Shown here: positions 49,281 to 60,849 of the stretch, one piece after another
How positions within the stretch are numbered: position 1 is the first letter of the stretch
Layout: each line of letters starts with the position of its first letter
Assembly (NCBI GenBank): GCA_905182995.1
Contig: CAJJDP010000022.1
Coordinates: forward strand, 622,169 to 686,168
Length of the DNA stretch: 64,000 bases
Source: Paramecium octaurelia
Lineage: Eukaryota; Ciliophora; Oligohymenophorea; Peniculida; Parameciidae
Direction of reading: 5' to 3'
Translations under genes and position numbers: made by a program
Notes under the pieces: model-generated
What the model was told of the DNA's origin: nothing
The model's input: only the letters and a program-made list of their open reading frames with translations
Databases searched by the model: none

Positions 49281-49986
49281 ATGGTCAAAAAGTTTTATGT
49301 TGAAATTTGTGTCAGAATAGATCCCCAAATCAAGAGGTATTTACATACTTATTTTTATTATTATCTTTTAATTATTGGATGCAGGGGAAAATTGACAAAG
49401 AAAATCTCAAGTTTTCTGCAGATTATTTCTTTACTTAGTACCCAGAAACTGGTTGGCCGATATTAAAGGGCTTTAATGACACCTTCTACGGAGCCCTTGA
49501 TGACTTATGCGAGTTTAATACAAAAAATGTCTAGCTCAAGCAGTTGGAATGAAAGTGAGGGATATTCTCAGACAACTCAAGAGGTATCTTACTAAGAATG
49601 GGCTTAATTATCTGGTCATATGAGGAAATTTAGTTTTGCTTTATGTTAAGGGAAAAAATTTAGGAATTAGGAAAATCCAAAAAAATAAGGGAAAAAAATA
49701 AAATTCAAATGATAAAGAAATTAAAAGGGCAATAGCAATACAATACACTAACAAGAGGAAAAGGTAAACTGACTCATTTAGAGATACGGGTTTGGGTTTG
49801 GGTTTGGGTTTGGACCAAACCCAAACCCAACCCCAAACCCATCCTAGAGCGGTATTCTTGAAAGCAAACCCTTCTACTAAGATTGACCATCTTAAGAAGT
49901 CAAGACAGTAAAAATTACTCTCATCAAGCCTTAGGAACAACTTGTCCATAACTAGAAGACTAAATAACCCACTGCTTTAAAGGTGA
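49281..49986 (+). CDS. Basic Ser/Lys-rich protein containing an in-frame telomere-type inverted repeat
   Basis: Exon 1 reads MVKKFYVEICVRIDPQIK. A 48-bp intron (GTATTTACATAC..GATGCAG) leads to GKLTKKISSFLQIISLLSTQ and MSSSSSWNESEGYSQTTQEV. A 31-bp intron (GTTTTGCTTTATG..TTTAG) leads to a very basic exon (KNKGKKQNSNDKEIKRAIAI). The spliced length is exactly 209 codons, stop TGA 49984-49986. Inside the last exon 53 bp of telomere-like repeat are translated as TGLGLGLGLDQTQTQPQTHP. The flanks on both sides are richer in G/C than the surrounding spacers, which favours coding on both sides. No domain recognised; composition suggests a nucleic-acid-binding or disordered protein. Confidence 0.5.
49788..49840. 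repeat. Interstitial telomere-type inverted repeat
   Basis: The left arm is four-plus units of GGGTTT running rightward (49788-49813). The right arm is CCAAACCC-type units (49814-49840), including one CCAACCCC variant. The mixture of GGGTTT and GGGGTT units is the Paramecium telomere sequence. Head-to-head orientation is what two joined chromosome ends would give, and the arms can form a near-perfect hairpin of about 26 bp with no loop. It lies inside the coding exon described separately. Confidence 0.9.
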
Positions 49987-52649
49987 TGGACATTAAATTG
50001 AACCACTTTAGGGTAGAAAAACAGGGAATAATTTTGGATTTTTCATTTTATTCAAAATTATTTTTATTATTAACAAAAATGTAAAATGTAATTATTCTTA
50101 GCTTTATGGCAACTCTAATTTATCTATTGAGTTTATTAAATTCTTCAATTTCTTCTTCAATCCCTTACTTACATATTTAGAGTAGATTTTCGTTAATTAT
50201 AATGATGTCATCAAAATTAATGAAATTAAATTATATTTCCATCATACCATATTAACAATGCTTTCATATTTATCTATTTACTTTTTAGAACTCCACCTAA
50301 TTATATAATTAATATTTCTATTTAATTAGTTAGATTTACTAGCCTTAGATATTCAGATAAAAGCCTAATTTTATATCTTCCAAATTTACAGTAATGTCAA
50401 GAAATGAAGTTAATAGAAATCTAATGTTGTCTAGAATCAAATAGATTCTTATAAATATTAATATATATAAAAATGAACAGTCTTTGAATACGATTTTATA
50501 CAATTTCAATCAAATGAGCTGCCGTGGTCAATTTTTATGAAGATCTGAATGCCAAGAATAAGTATGATCTGTTATCTGCAGCATCCTTATAAAAATTGTT
50601 CTAATAGGTTAGATATATAACCTCAAAAATTTGAAATTTGTCAAGAAAGTTGATATTAAAATTTCTCATTTATGTTTCAATTTTAGGTTAATGAAATTAA
50701 GGAAAGAAATTAAATAAAAGAGATTAAAATCTCTTATTTATTTTGGCATATAAAAATACTGATTTGTAAGAAAAAAAAAATATATTAGCATTCTTCTTTA
50801 ATAAGCAAAAAAAATGAGAATATTTGATTTAATGAGTAAAAATAATCCACATCTTCTGAGTCAGAAAAATATTCATTCAAAATGGAAGTTCTAGTCAAAG
50901 TAAGAATCAATATAAGAATATTTTAGTAAATATTAGAATAAAGATGATTTTACCAATATTACATATTACAGTAGATACTATAATAAATAAATTCGAAAAA
51001 TCCCCAAATACTACTAGCTTAATCATCCAAAAAAGAAAATTGATAATTTTATTTAAACAATGGAATGCTATTTATAATAAAATAACATATTTCAAATATT
51101 TTACAAAATACAAATTGATTAAGGTAAGAAAATCCAGGAGTTAATCAAAATTAAAATTTCTACAAATTAAATAAATTTCTTTCTTAATCAAGTAAAAAGG
51201 CTAAATAAATTTTTGATGAATAAAATTTAGACCTTAAACCTTAAAAATATATATTTAATCCTTTAAATTGTCAAAATAAAAAATAGATTGCAAAACTTTT
51301 AATAATGGAATCTTAGATTATAAAATGAAAATAGTCTTACATAAAAATTAGATCCCTATTGAATAGGTATTGAACAAATTTCAAAAATGAAAGAATATCA
51401 TGAGATATTCAATTAAAGAAAATTTCTTATAATATAATTTTGGTTAGAACTTTTTAACAATAAGCAAAGCATGATAATTTTTTGCATATAATCCTTTTAT
51501 CAATTAGAATAATTTAAAAAAAGCATATCAATTCTCTAGGCTTGTAATATGCTGAAGGATCATAATTAAAGGATATGAGTTGATTCATTACTTTTATTAA
51601 CCGGTAATCTCTAAATATTTCAATTATGTCAAAGCAGCTTCTTTGGTGAGCTTTCATCAATTCTTTCAAATAAAAGAGTCATTAGATCTGTAAATATTTC
51701 TGTTGATGTTTATTAATCAAGTTGACACAAAAGAAAAGTAATATTGAGATATGATGAATAATGTTTGTAATCTGAAAAATAATTAAAATTCGCAAATAAA
51801 TATAATGCATTATCGATGAGTTAAAGTTAATAAATTTACAAAATTTTATGAGGATAAACAAAAAGCATATTAATGAAGGAAGTATAAAAAAACAGGATTA
51901 TTACATGAAAATTGGAGTTGGGAAACATCATTATCTCCTAATAGTATTTAATGCCTCATTAAAATGTTAGTTTATATCTGAAAATTATGTTCCCTAAGTT
52001 TTAAATGAAATTTTACAAAATATGCATAATAATATTATAATTTAGCAATATAAAATGAATATTCAAACTATTGCAATAAAAAAATATAATGAAACTGTTA
52101 ATTTCTTATTATCATCAAGTTCTTACTAGAAATTTATATAAAAATTAGATTTAAAAAAGGATTCATAAGCTACGATTAAGGTATGGCAAAAATCCTAAAA
52201 ACTACAACTATTAATTAATAAAGGTATAATTAGATGAAAAAACATTATAACTATTGTTTTATTACTCTTCTAAAAATAATAAAATGTATTCAATCACAAA
52301 TTGATAGGAGAATGAGCGTACGTCTCTTATTAAGAATTTATAAAAGAGAAAACTAATACGCTTAAATCTAAACGTAAGAATGTATCGACTATTAACCCTA
52401 TCTTGCATAGAAGTTAAGTTTAAAATACGAAAATGTTATGCTGGTTTTTAAGTAAGACTAAATTAGAATTATTTAATTTCTAAGAGCCTACGTAACAGTT
52501 AATTAGCAGAGCATAAAATGAGATAAATAATAGAAATATATTAAATAGAATAATATTTTCTTCATTAAATTTTCTGTATATTAAAGCTCAATTCTAAATT
52601 TGTAATTCTATTAAAACAATTTAAAGAAGAATTTAGTGAAGATTCAAAA
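49987..52649. other. AT-rich gene desert
   Basis: About 2.7 kb with strongly A/T-rich sequence. One coding-like island near 50516-50605 on the plus strand (VVNFYEDLNAKNKYDLLSAA) has no start or continuation and looks like a relic. From about 52306 to 52649 the frame of the next gene is open without TGA and contains ATGs near 52380 and 52515, so that gene may begin earlier. No RNA gene or tandem array seen. Confidence 0.5.
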
Positions 52650-55600
52650 ATGAGAAAATTAGTTTGGGTTGACAAGAAAATTAATAATGAAGAGAACTTG
52701 TAATATTAGACAGAATTAAAATAAATAATTAATGAGTGTAGCTTCTTCGATTCAATACACGATGCTTTATAAATTGTTCCTAATCAATAAGAAGGAGATA
52801 AAGCAGTTGTAATAATTTCAAGTTCTTTAATTAATGAATGTTTGGTAAAGCCTTTAAGTAATAATTAAATAGTCTTTTGTTGGAGTGTTCGAGATAATTT
52901 CTCAATGTTTTTAAAAAAATATCAGTTATTAATAATGATAGATTCTGGTATTTAAAAAGTAAAAGAATATGTAAAAAAAAATTTAGACTTCCTTAAAGCT
53001 CAATAATCTTTGACATTATAATTTATTTAATAAAGTTGCGAGTAAACTCAATACAATCATTAATTTAAAGAGGTAAGTTTTAGATTCTTAATGATAAATT
53101 AAAAATTATAGGAAAAATATACGGATGAAGAATATTTACTTAATTCAGAAATGGAATAGCTAGTTAGCAAATAAGTGTTCAAAAAATTTTAAGAGAAGGA
53201 AAAAGAAAAATCGAAAGGAAAGTAGTTCACTAATTTTGAGAAACTAATTTACTATTATACAATAGAAGACTAATTTTATAGAATACTGAATCAAAAATTA
53301 GCGTAATCAAACTATGAAGGATTAGAATAAATCATGTGCACATTGTTTTATGGATATTCCTCAAATTTAAAATGTTAGAACTTACCTGAGAATGCATTAT
53401 ATAGGGGGATCAATTTTGGAGACAAAGAAAAGACAAAATTCGATCAACTTTTAGAAGAATTTACAGAATGCAAAAAAAATGGAAAAAGTATTTTTTGGAG
53501 TTCTTTAACCAGTACGTCAACTAAAAAAAGTACAACCAGAGCTTTTTTGAACAATAAATATAAGATATTTTTTGAAATTTCATTAGATTAAAAAAAACCT
53601 CATCCTTACTTTAAACTTGAAAACTATCACTCTGACTTTTCGGATGAGTAGGAAGTAATTTTATTTCCTTAATTTGAATTTCAAGTATAATAAATAGAAT
53701 TAGATCCTATTAATTCACAATATTAGATAAAGATTAAATAAGTTTAGAATGATTTTTCTATGGCCTTGGATGTCACAAAGAGAAAAGAATATTGGGAAAA
53801 AAGGATTAATGAAGATCTGAAACCGAAACTGAGAGAAATAGCTTCTTTTTACTAAATTAGAATTGATTTTATAATGGAAAATATAAGAAAAAAATAATTT
53901 TCATATAGTTCTAGAAAAATAAAGGATGCACTAAAAAAAAATTCTGATAATTATTTTTCAAACTTAGTAACATAGCTTTAGAACTATTGCGATAATCAAG
54001 AGCATAAAAAATATCTTTCTTAATTATTATCAGTAATTACAGAAGAAATATCATTTGAAACAGAAATAACGGACGAATTTTTATAAGAGTCAAAAAATTT
54101 ATTCAAAAGCAGTTCAGAACGTTTAATTTAAGAATTTATAGAAATAATTAAAAAGATATATAATCTTGTAGAATTTAAGAATCATATAAAATAAATTGTC
54201 TAAGAAAGGATTGAAATCGCTGAAGAATAGAGAAAGAAAAATGAAAGGAAAGAAGATTTATATGAGATCTTAGTTTTATCAAAAGAATTTGATGAAAATT
54301 TTTTTGATAAATTGATTAAAATGATGAAAAAGGGAAATGTTACGAATTGTGTTGATTTTCTTTCTGAGAATATTAAAGACGAGCATTTGGAATAATATTT
54401 CTCGCTGAGGTTAATAACTACTATTTTAAAATGTATGAGAGACATTGAATTTAATAAAAGGAATTATTCCACAAGGACTTCAAAGGAAATGAGAAAAGTT
54501 CTAATTACGAAAATATCAAATAATAACTAAATAATTGAACTTTTAAAATTTATAGTCCGTCTGACTGCCTTAGATGATTAATTTATCTAATGTGGATCAA
54601 ACTCACTAAACTTACTAGTTGAAATGAAAGTTAATTTAGGAGAACAAAGTTTTGAGAATATAAAAATTTAAGAAACATCCTTGATTGGTGCTAATTTTGT
54701 AAGATGTAATTTGAGCGGATCTAAATTTAATAATGTTGATATTAGCGGAATGAATTTGAATGGTGCATAACTATTTAATTGTAAATGGAATAATTTAAAA
54801 ATACATGAAATAAATGAATTAATGTATCATACTAGTTTTATTTTATCAATATGCTTCTCATCTGATAACGCTATACTAGCTTTTGGTAGTTACGATAGGT
54901 CAATCCGTTTATGGGATATTAGGACAGGATAATAAAGATTGAAATTAGATGGTCATACTAGTGCTGTTTATTCAGTAAGTTTCTCTTGTGATGGTAAATT
55001 AGCATCTGGCAGTGAAGATTAGTCTGTCCGTTTATGGAACATTTAGACAGGACATTAACAATTAAAAATGGATGGTCACAATGGTACTGTCTACTCTGTA
55101 TCCTTCTCACATGATGGGACAAAACTAGCATCTGGTAGTGATGATAAATCTATACGAGTATGGGATGTTCATACAGGATAATTAAAATTCATATTCGTCG
55201 TTCATTTGAATTCTGTCTATTCCGTAAGCTTTTCACATGATGGTAATCTATTAGCATCTGGTAGCGCGGATAAGTATGTCCATCTATGTGATCTTAAAAC
55301 AGGATAATCAAAAGCCATATTTGAAGGTCATTAAAATTCTGTCTATTCTGTGTGCTTCTCTCCTAATAGTAAGATATTAGCATCTGGCAGTGCAGATAAG
55401 TCTATCCGATTATGGAATGTTGATACAGGGCAATAAATGGATATATTCGTCGGTCATTCGAATTCTGTCTATTGTGTATGCTTCTCTCCTGATAGTAGGG
55501 TATTAGCATCTGGTAGCGCAGATAAGTCAATTCGATTATGGGATGTTGATACAGGACAATAAACTGTCAAATTCAATGGTCATACTAATTATGTTCTATC

Positions 55601-57149
55601 AATATGTTTCTCACCCGATGGCAAAACTTTAGCATCCTGTAGCTAAGATAAGTCTATTCGTTTATGGGATTAGAAAGGTCAAAAAATAACCAAATCAAAT
55701 GGTCATACTAGTTATGTTTTATCAATATGTTTCTCACCTTGTGGTACAACCTTAGCGTCTAGTAGTGATGATAAATCTATCCATTTATGGGACATTAAGA
55801 CAGGCAATTAAACAGTAAAATTAGATGGACATACTAGTACTGTTTATTCAGTGTGTTTCTCTCCTGATGGTACTACATTAGCATCTGGTAGTGATGATAA
55901 GTCTATCCGATTATGGGATGTTAAGTCAGGATAACAAATAGCCAAATTAGATGGTCATTAAAGTCAGGTTAGATCAGTCTGCATCTCTTCTGATCGTATT
56001 ACATTAGCATCTGGTAGTGAAGATTAGTCTGTCCGTTTATGGAGTATTTAAACAAAACAATAAATATTAAAAATGGATGGTCACTATAGTGCTGTGTAAT
56101 CGGTATGTTTCTCACCTGATGGTACTATACTAGCATCTGGCAGTGATGATAATTCTATCCGTTTATGGGATGTTAATACAGGAAAATCAAAACTTAAATT
56201 AAATGGTCATACTAGTAGTGTTCAATCAGTATGCTTCTCTCCTAACGGTATTTTATTAGCATCCGGAAGCAATGATAATTCTATTCTTTTATGGAATGTG
56301 AAGACAGGATAATGCCAAAAGAAATTAATTGGCCATACTAGTTAAGTCTAGTCAGTATGTTTCTCATCTGATTCTACTACATTGGCTTCTGGTAGCTATG
56401 ATAACTCTGTCCGATTATGGAATGTTAAGACAGGATAAATGTAAGCCCTATTAGATGGTCATACTAGTTATGTAAGTTCAGTCTCTTTCTCCCCTCATAG
56501 CACTCTAATAGCGTCTGCTAGTTATGATAACACTATTCGTTTATGGGACAACAGAACACAATAATAAAAATTATTTGGTCATACTAATAGTATTCTATCA
56601 GTCAACCTTTCAAATGATTGCCCTATTTTAGCATCTAGTAGTGACGATAATTCTATCAAACTATGGAATGTTAATACAGGATAATAATAAGCCCTATTAG
56701 ATGGTCATACTAGTTTCGTAAATTCATTCTGCTTCTCTCCTGATGGTACTCTATTAGCCTCTGCTAGTTATGATAACACTATTCGTTTATGGGATATTCA
56801 GACAGGAAGATAACTGACTCAATTAGATGGTCACACCAGCACTGTTTATTCAGCATGCTTTTCTTTTGATGGTGCTACATTAGCATCTTGCAGTGGAGAT
56901 TCATCTATCCGTTTGTGGAATGTTTAGACAGGACAATAAAAAGCAAAATTCAATTGTAATTAAGATAAGGTCAGATAACTTTGCTTTTCATCTGATGGCA
57001 GTGTATTAGCATCTGGTTTTGAGGATAACTCTATCTGTTTATGGGATGTTAAAACAGGATATTAAATCTAGACCTAAAATCATGGGTAAAACAATATTTT
57101 GGCATAATTTTAAAATAACTTTCTTCCTTAAATTGGTATTTATTTTTGA
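52650..57149 (+). CDS. ADP-ribosyltransferase - pentapeptide - WD40 repeat protein
   Basis: About 1,499 residues in one frame. (1) An N-terminal alpha/beta domain begins [16 protein letters not shown] and ends in KAVVIISSS, like receiver/TIR-type Rossmannoid folds. (2) A mono-ADP-ribosyltransferase domain carries the R-S-ExE signature: Arg ~252 in LYRGIN, Ser/Thr/Ser ~288-290 in [11 protein letters not shown], and Glu ~333/335 in SDEQEVILFP. This type transfers ADP-ribose from NAD to protein, often to arginine. (3) A ~300-residue charged helical region. (4) Pentapeptide-like repeats ([20 protein letters not shown]). (5) About 18 WD40 repeats from ~54830 (motif [15 protein letters not shown]). 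Stop TGA 57147-57149. A 39-bp GTAAGT..TATAG stretch at 53073-53111 may be an intron or coding. No signal peptide: intracellular. Single-copy C-terminus assumed. Confidence 0.8.
54830..57063 (+). repeat. Near-identical WD40 repeats, about 18 units of ~126 bp
   Basis: Each unit encodes ~42 residues ending in RLWD/RLWN and containing [12 protein letters not shown] and LASGS. Whole nucleotide phrases such as TTAGATGGTCATACTAGT and TTAGCATCTGGTAGTG recur almost unchanged, showing recent internal amplification or gene conversion rather than ancient divergence. Eighteen units would make two to three seven-bladed propellers. Confidence 0.85.
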
Positions 57150-58601
57150 ATTATTTAGTAACAGCAAATATTACTGTTCTGATTATATCTCAATCATAAT
57201 AATTTCAAGCATAAGGAACTTTAATCTTGAAAGGGGAATTTTCTAATTATAANATCCGATTATGGGATGTTAAGTCAGGATAACAAATAGCCAAATTAGA
57301 TGGTCATTAAAGTCAGGTTAGATCAGTCTGCATCTCTTCTGATCGTATTACATTAGCATCTGGTAGTGAAGATTAGTCTGTCCGTTTATGGAGTATTTAA
57401 ACAAAACAATAAATATTAAAAATGGATGGTCACTATAGTGCTGTGTAATCGGTATGTTTCTCACCTGATGGTACTATACTAGCATCTGGCAGTGATGATA
57501 ATTCTATCCGTTTATGGGATGTTAATACAGGAAAATCAAAACTTAAATTAAATGGTCATACTAGTAGTGTTCAATCAGTATGCTTCTCTCCTAACGGTAT
57601 TTTATTAGCATCCGGAAGCAATGATAATTCTATTCTTTTATGGAATGTGAAGACAGGATAATGCCAAAAGAAATTAATTGGCCATACTAGTTAAGTCTAG
57701 TCAGTATGTTTCTCATCTGATTCTACTACATTGGCTTCTGGTAGCTATGATAACTCTGTCCGATTATGGAATGTTAAGACAGGATAAATGTAAGCCCTAT
57801 TAGATGGTCATACTAGTTATGTAAGTTCAGTCTCTTTCTCCCCTCATAGCACTCTAATAGCGTCTGCTAGTTATGATAACACTATTCGTTTATGGGACAA
57901 CAGAACACAATAATAAAAATTATTTGGTCATACTAATAGTATTCTATCAGTCAACCTTTCAAATGATTGCCCTATTTTAGCATCTAGTAGTGACGATAAT
58001 TCTATCAAACTATGGAATGTTAATACAGGATAATAATAAGCCCTATTAGATGGTCATACTAGTTTCGTAAATTCATTCTGCTTCTCTCCTGATGGTACTC
58101 TATTAGCCTCTGCTAGTTATGATAACACTATTCGTTTATGGGATATTCAGACAGGAAGATAACTGACTCAATTAGATGGTCACACCAGCACTGTTTATTC
58201 AGCATGCTTTTCTTTTGATGGTGCTACATTAGCATCTTGCAGTGGAGATTCATCTATCCGTTTGTGGAATGTTTAGACAGGACAATAAAAAGCAAAATTC
58301 AATTGTAATTAAGATAAGGTCAGATAACTTTGCTTTTCATCTGATGGCAGTGTATTAGCATCTGGTTTTGAGGATAACTCTATCTGTTTATGGGATGTTA
58401 AAACAGGATATTAAATCTAGACCTAAAATCATGGGTAAAACAATATTTTGGCATAATTTTAAAATAACTTTCTTCCTTAAATTGGTATTTATTTTTGAAT
58501 TATTTAGTAACAGCAAATATTACTGTTCTGATTATATCTCAATCATAATAATTTCAAGCATAAGGAACTTTAATCTTGAAAGGGGAATTTTCTAATTATA
58601 A
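55905..58601 (+). repeat. Exact tandem duplication of 1,348 bp around a single N at 57253
   Basis: 55905-57252 and 57254-58601 agree in every line I compared, including the non-coding tail after the stop. A single N separates them. The offset (1,349) is not a multiple of three nor a whole number of WD40 units, and perfect identity without drift is unexpected for a real duplication. The simplest reading is two overlapping contigs placed end to end without merging. The true locus probably has one copy, running from the WD40 array to the AT-rich tail after 58601. Confidence 0.85.
57254..58498 (+). pseudogene. Duplicate C-terminal WD40 fragment (probable assembly copy)
   Basis: Second copy of the last ~10 WD40 repeats and stop codon of the ADP-ribosyltransferase gene (TGA 58496-58498). 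It has no start and no upstream domain, and its frame is not continuous with the first copy. If the duplication is an artefact this is simply the true C-terminus; if real, it is a 5'-truncated gene copy. Confidence 0.6.
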
Positions 58602-60849
58602 AGGTACAGATTTATAATAATTTCTTTAATCTAAAGGAAGTTACATTTTGGAAAACTAGATATAAGTAAAATGTCAAAAAAGTTGATTATTATTATATTG
58701 TCTATTTGGTTAATATGATAAATTTATAATTTATTCATTTTTTATTATGGTCATATTTGTTGTGCTGCGCTTGGCTAATAAGCACAAAAGTAGGTATAAT
58801 GATTAAATAAGTTTAATCTACATTATTCAGGCTTTAGATTAACATAGTTATTATTAGGATAAAATTTCCAAAAATTACTATGTAGATGCAATATCTTGCG
58901 AAATTTATTATAAATACATTCCATAATAGTTTTAAATAAATTAATGCATGGATAAGATTAATAGTAAAAAACAAAATTCCTGAATTTTGAACTTGCATTT
59001 TTTGAAATTTTGATCGAATTTGAATTATTTTTTTAAGAAGTATAGAAAGGTAACAAAAATGCATAATTCATTTAAGATTAGAAGCACTACAATTTCACAT
59101 TATTTATCAACATTTTAAGAGCTACTTTTTATACATAATTTCAACAAATCATCTTTTGGTTTTTGAATATGGGTGGCAGCGTATTATATTGACTTTTACA
59201 TCAAAGATTAGAAAAACGTCTTTGTTTGTACGGTTGAGATCCAGTAGAGCTCTTACTCATTCTTTCCTTTAGAATTTATTTGATCGGAAAATGAGGTGTG
59301 GACTTTCTTGAATATATTTTTATTAATTTATTTATCATGCCTAAGATGTTGTATTATTTGATATTCCTTTTTGCTTTTAATATATAGCGATTGGGGCTAC
59401 TTTAATTAAGATAATGTAGAATCGCACAGTTTAGCTAATTTGAATGTAATTGTTCTTTTTAAATTATTCTTTGGAAGAACCTTATGATGAAGAAAGATGC
59501 ACCTAAAACTAGAATGTCAGATTGATCAATTGATCATTTTAGTTGTATAACTCAATTTCATAGTATGAGTCATTGCTTATTAGATTAACTTACTTTTTAT
59601 ATCTAAGTTTATCATGAAAATTTAGCTTAAAATTTTTTGAGATACTTAACTTAAAATTTGCAAAATGAAATTTATTGTTAACAGGGAAAATATTAATCCT
59701 ATTCAAATAAAGAAAATCTAAATTCTATAAATTTTAGACACTCAATTTTACAAAATATTTTTCAATCCACTCATTATAAAAATAAAAGATATCAAGATTC
59801 AAATCAATGTTCTATTTAGAAAAATCAATATAAAGTAGAATCAATTAAAACTAATTTAGGTTATTTTATCTTTTCTTGTCTCCTAAATAAATGACTTCAT
59901 TAGTTAGATGCTTCTTCTGATAAGACATTTAATTGCTATCTAAAGGAAAATATAAAAGATAACCCGATCAACTTTTTGTGAAACATGAACATTTAATAAA
60001 TATATTAAATTTAATTGGCCCTCTCAAACTTTATTTGACTTTAACTTTATTGTTAAGAGCTAAATCTATAGTAAAGCTTCAGCATTTATAAAATTTTCAG
60101 AATATTTTATTTTTTCCATCTGTAAAACTTTAACAAGTTTTGAGATAATGGTTTGATGCAAGGAGTTTTGTAAGGAGTGCAAAATCTATTTTTATATACA
60201 TAAATTTTGTCATAACTGCTTTAACATATATACTCTAAAGAGTGTAGGGAGCTACCATAGATATACTAAACTACTTTGAGTTATCCAACTTAAAATGAAG
60301 CTTGTACTTCCTTGAATTAATAAGCAAGAGCTCATTATTAGTTCTTACAATCCTTCTATTGATAGTTAAGACTATAAGTAAAATGTAAAACTAAAATCTA
60401 TGAAGGACTTTAATAGAATAAACTGTTTGGAATACATAAAAGAATGCAAGAGCACTTCAACTGCTACGTTTAGTACGACCAATTATTTTAGTCACAAAAC
60501 CTCTTAGATTAAAGTCTGTTCATGGCATGAATCTAGTTTCAAAAGCATTACTGGAATTGAGTCTAGTATGGTGCAAATATTGAGAAGTTATATAACCAGC
60601 TCCTGGTATATCATGAACATAAGCAGAGTGAGAGTGGAGGAGTATTTGTTTTTTTGCTTCTTTGACACACTTAAACTTTATCAGCAACTTTTATGTTATG
60701 ATGAGAATAGTTATATAAGACAAAAATACTCCTTCTTATCATGATGTAATAATTTTCTATCAAGTGATATTTTAATCTTATCATTAGTATAACAGACCTT
60801 ATAGATTGATGATGGTTATTGTTTATATAAAGCAGTACTATTGTTACCC
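58602..60849. other. AT-rich region with relics of coding sequence
   Basis: Mostly A/T-rich and without genes. Two minus-strand islands look like former coding sequence. One is near 59260-59150, with MSKSSTGSQPYKQRRFSNL then an in-frame TGA and CKSQYNTLPPIFKNQKMIC. The other is near 60660-60440, with LLHSHSAYVHDIPGAGYITS and LRGFVTKIIGRTKRSS, broken by TGA at two places where Trp would fit. Neither has a start codon or supported introns. No RNA gene or mobile element recognised. Confidence 0.45.

Noticed and set aside
49788..49840. A natural chromosome end of this molecule
   Set aside because: Sequence continues on both sides and the repeat is in two opposite orientations, so it is interstitial as presented, whatever its origin.
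49641..49949. Minus-strand frame of about 100 residues crossing the telomere-type repeat
   Set aside because: It stays open only because the repeat has no stop on either strand. The plus strand has a better gene with consistent introns.
54200..54445. 81-residue minus-strand frame
   Set aside because: Antisense to the helical region of the ADP-ribosyltransferase protein; Ser/Phe-rich as expected from reversed Glu/Lys codons.
57019..57246. 75-residue frame repeated at 58368-58595
   Set aside because: Out-of-frame reading of the last WD40 repeat and the tail after it; the identity is explained by the duplicated block.
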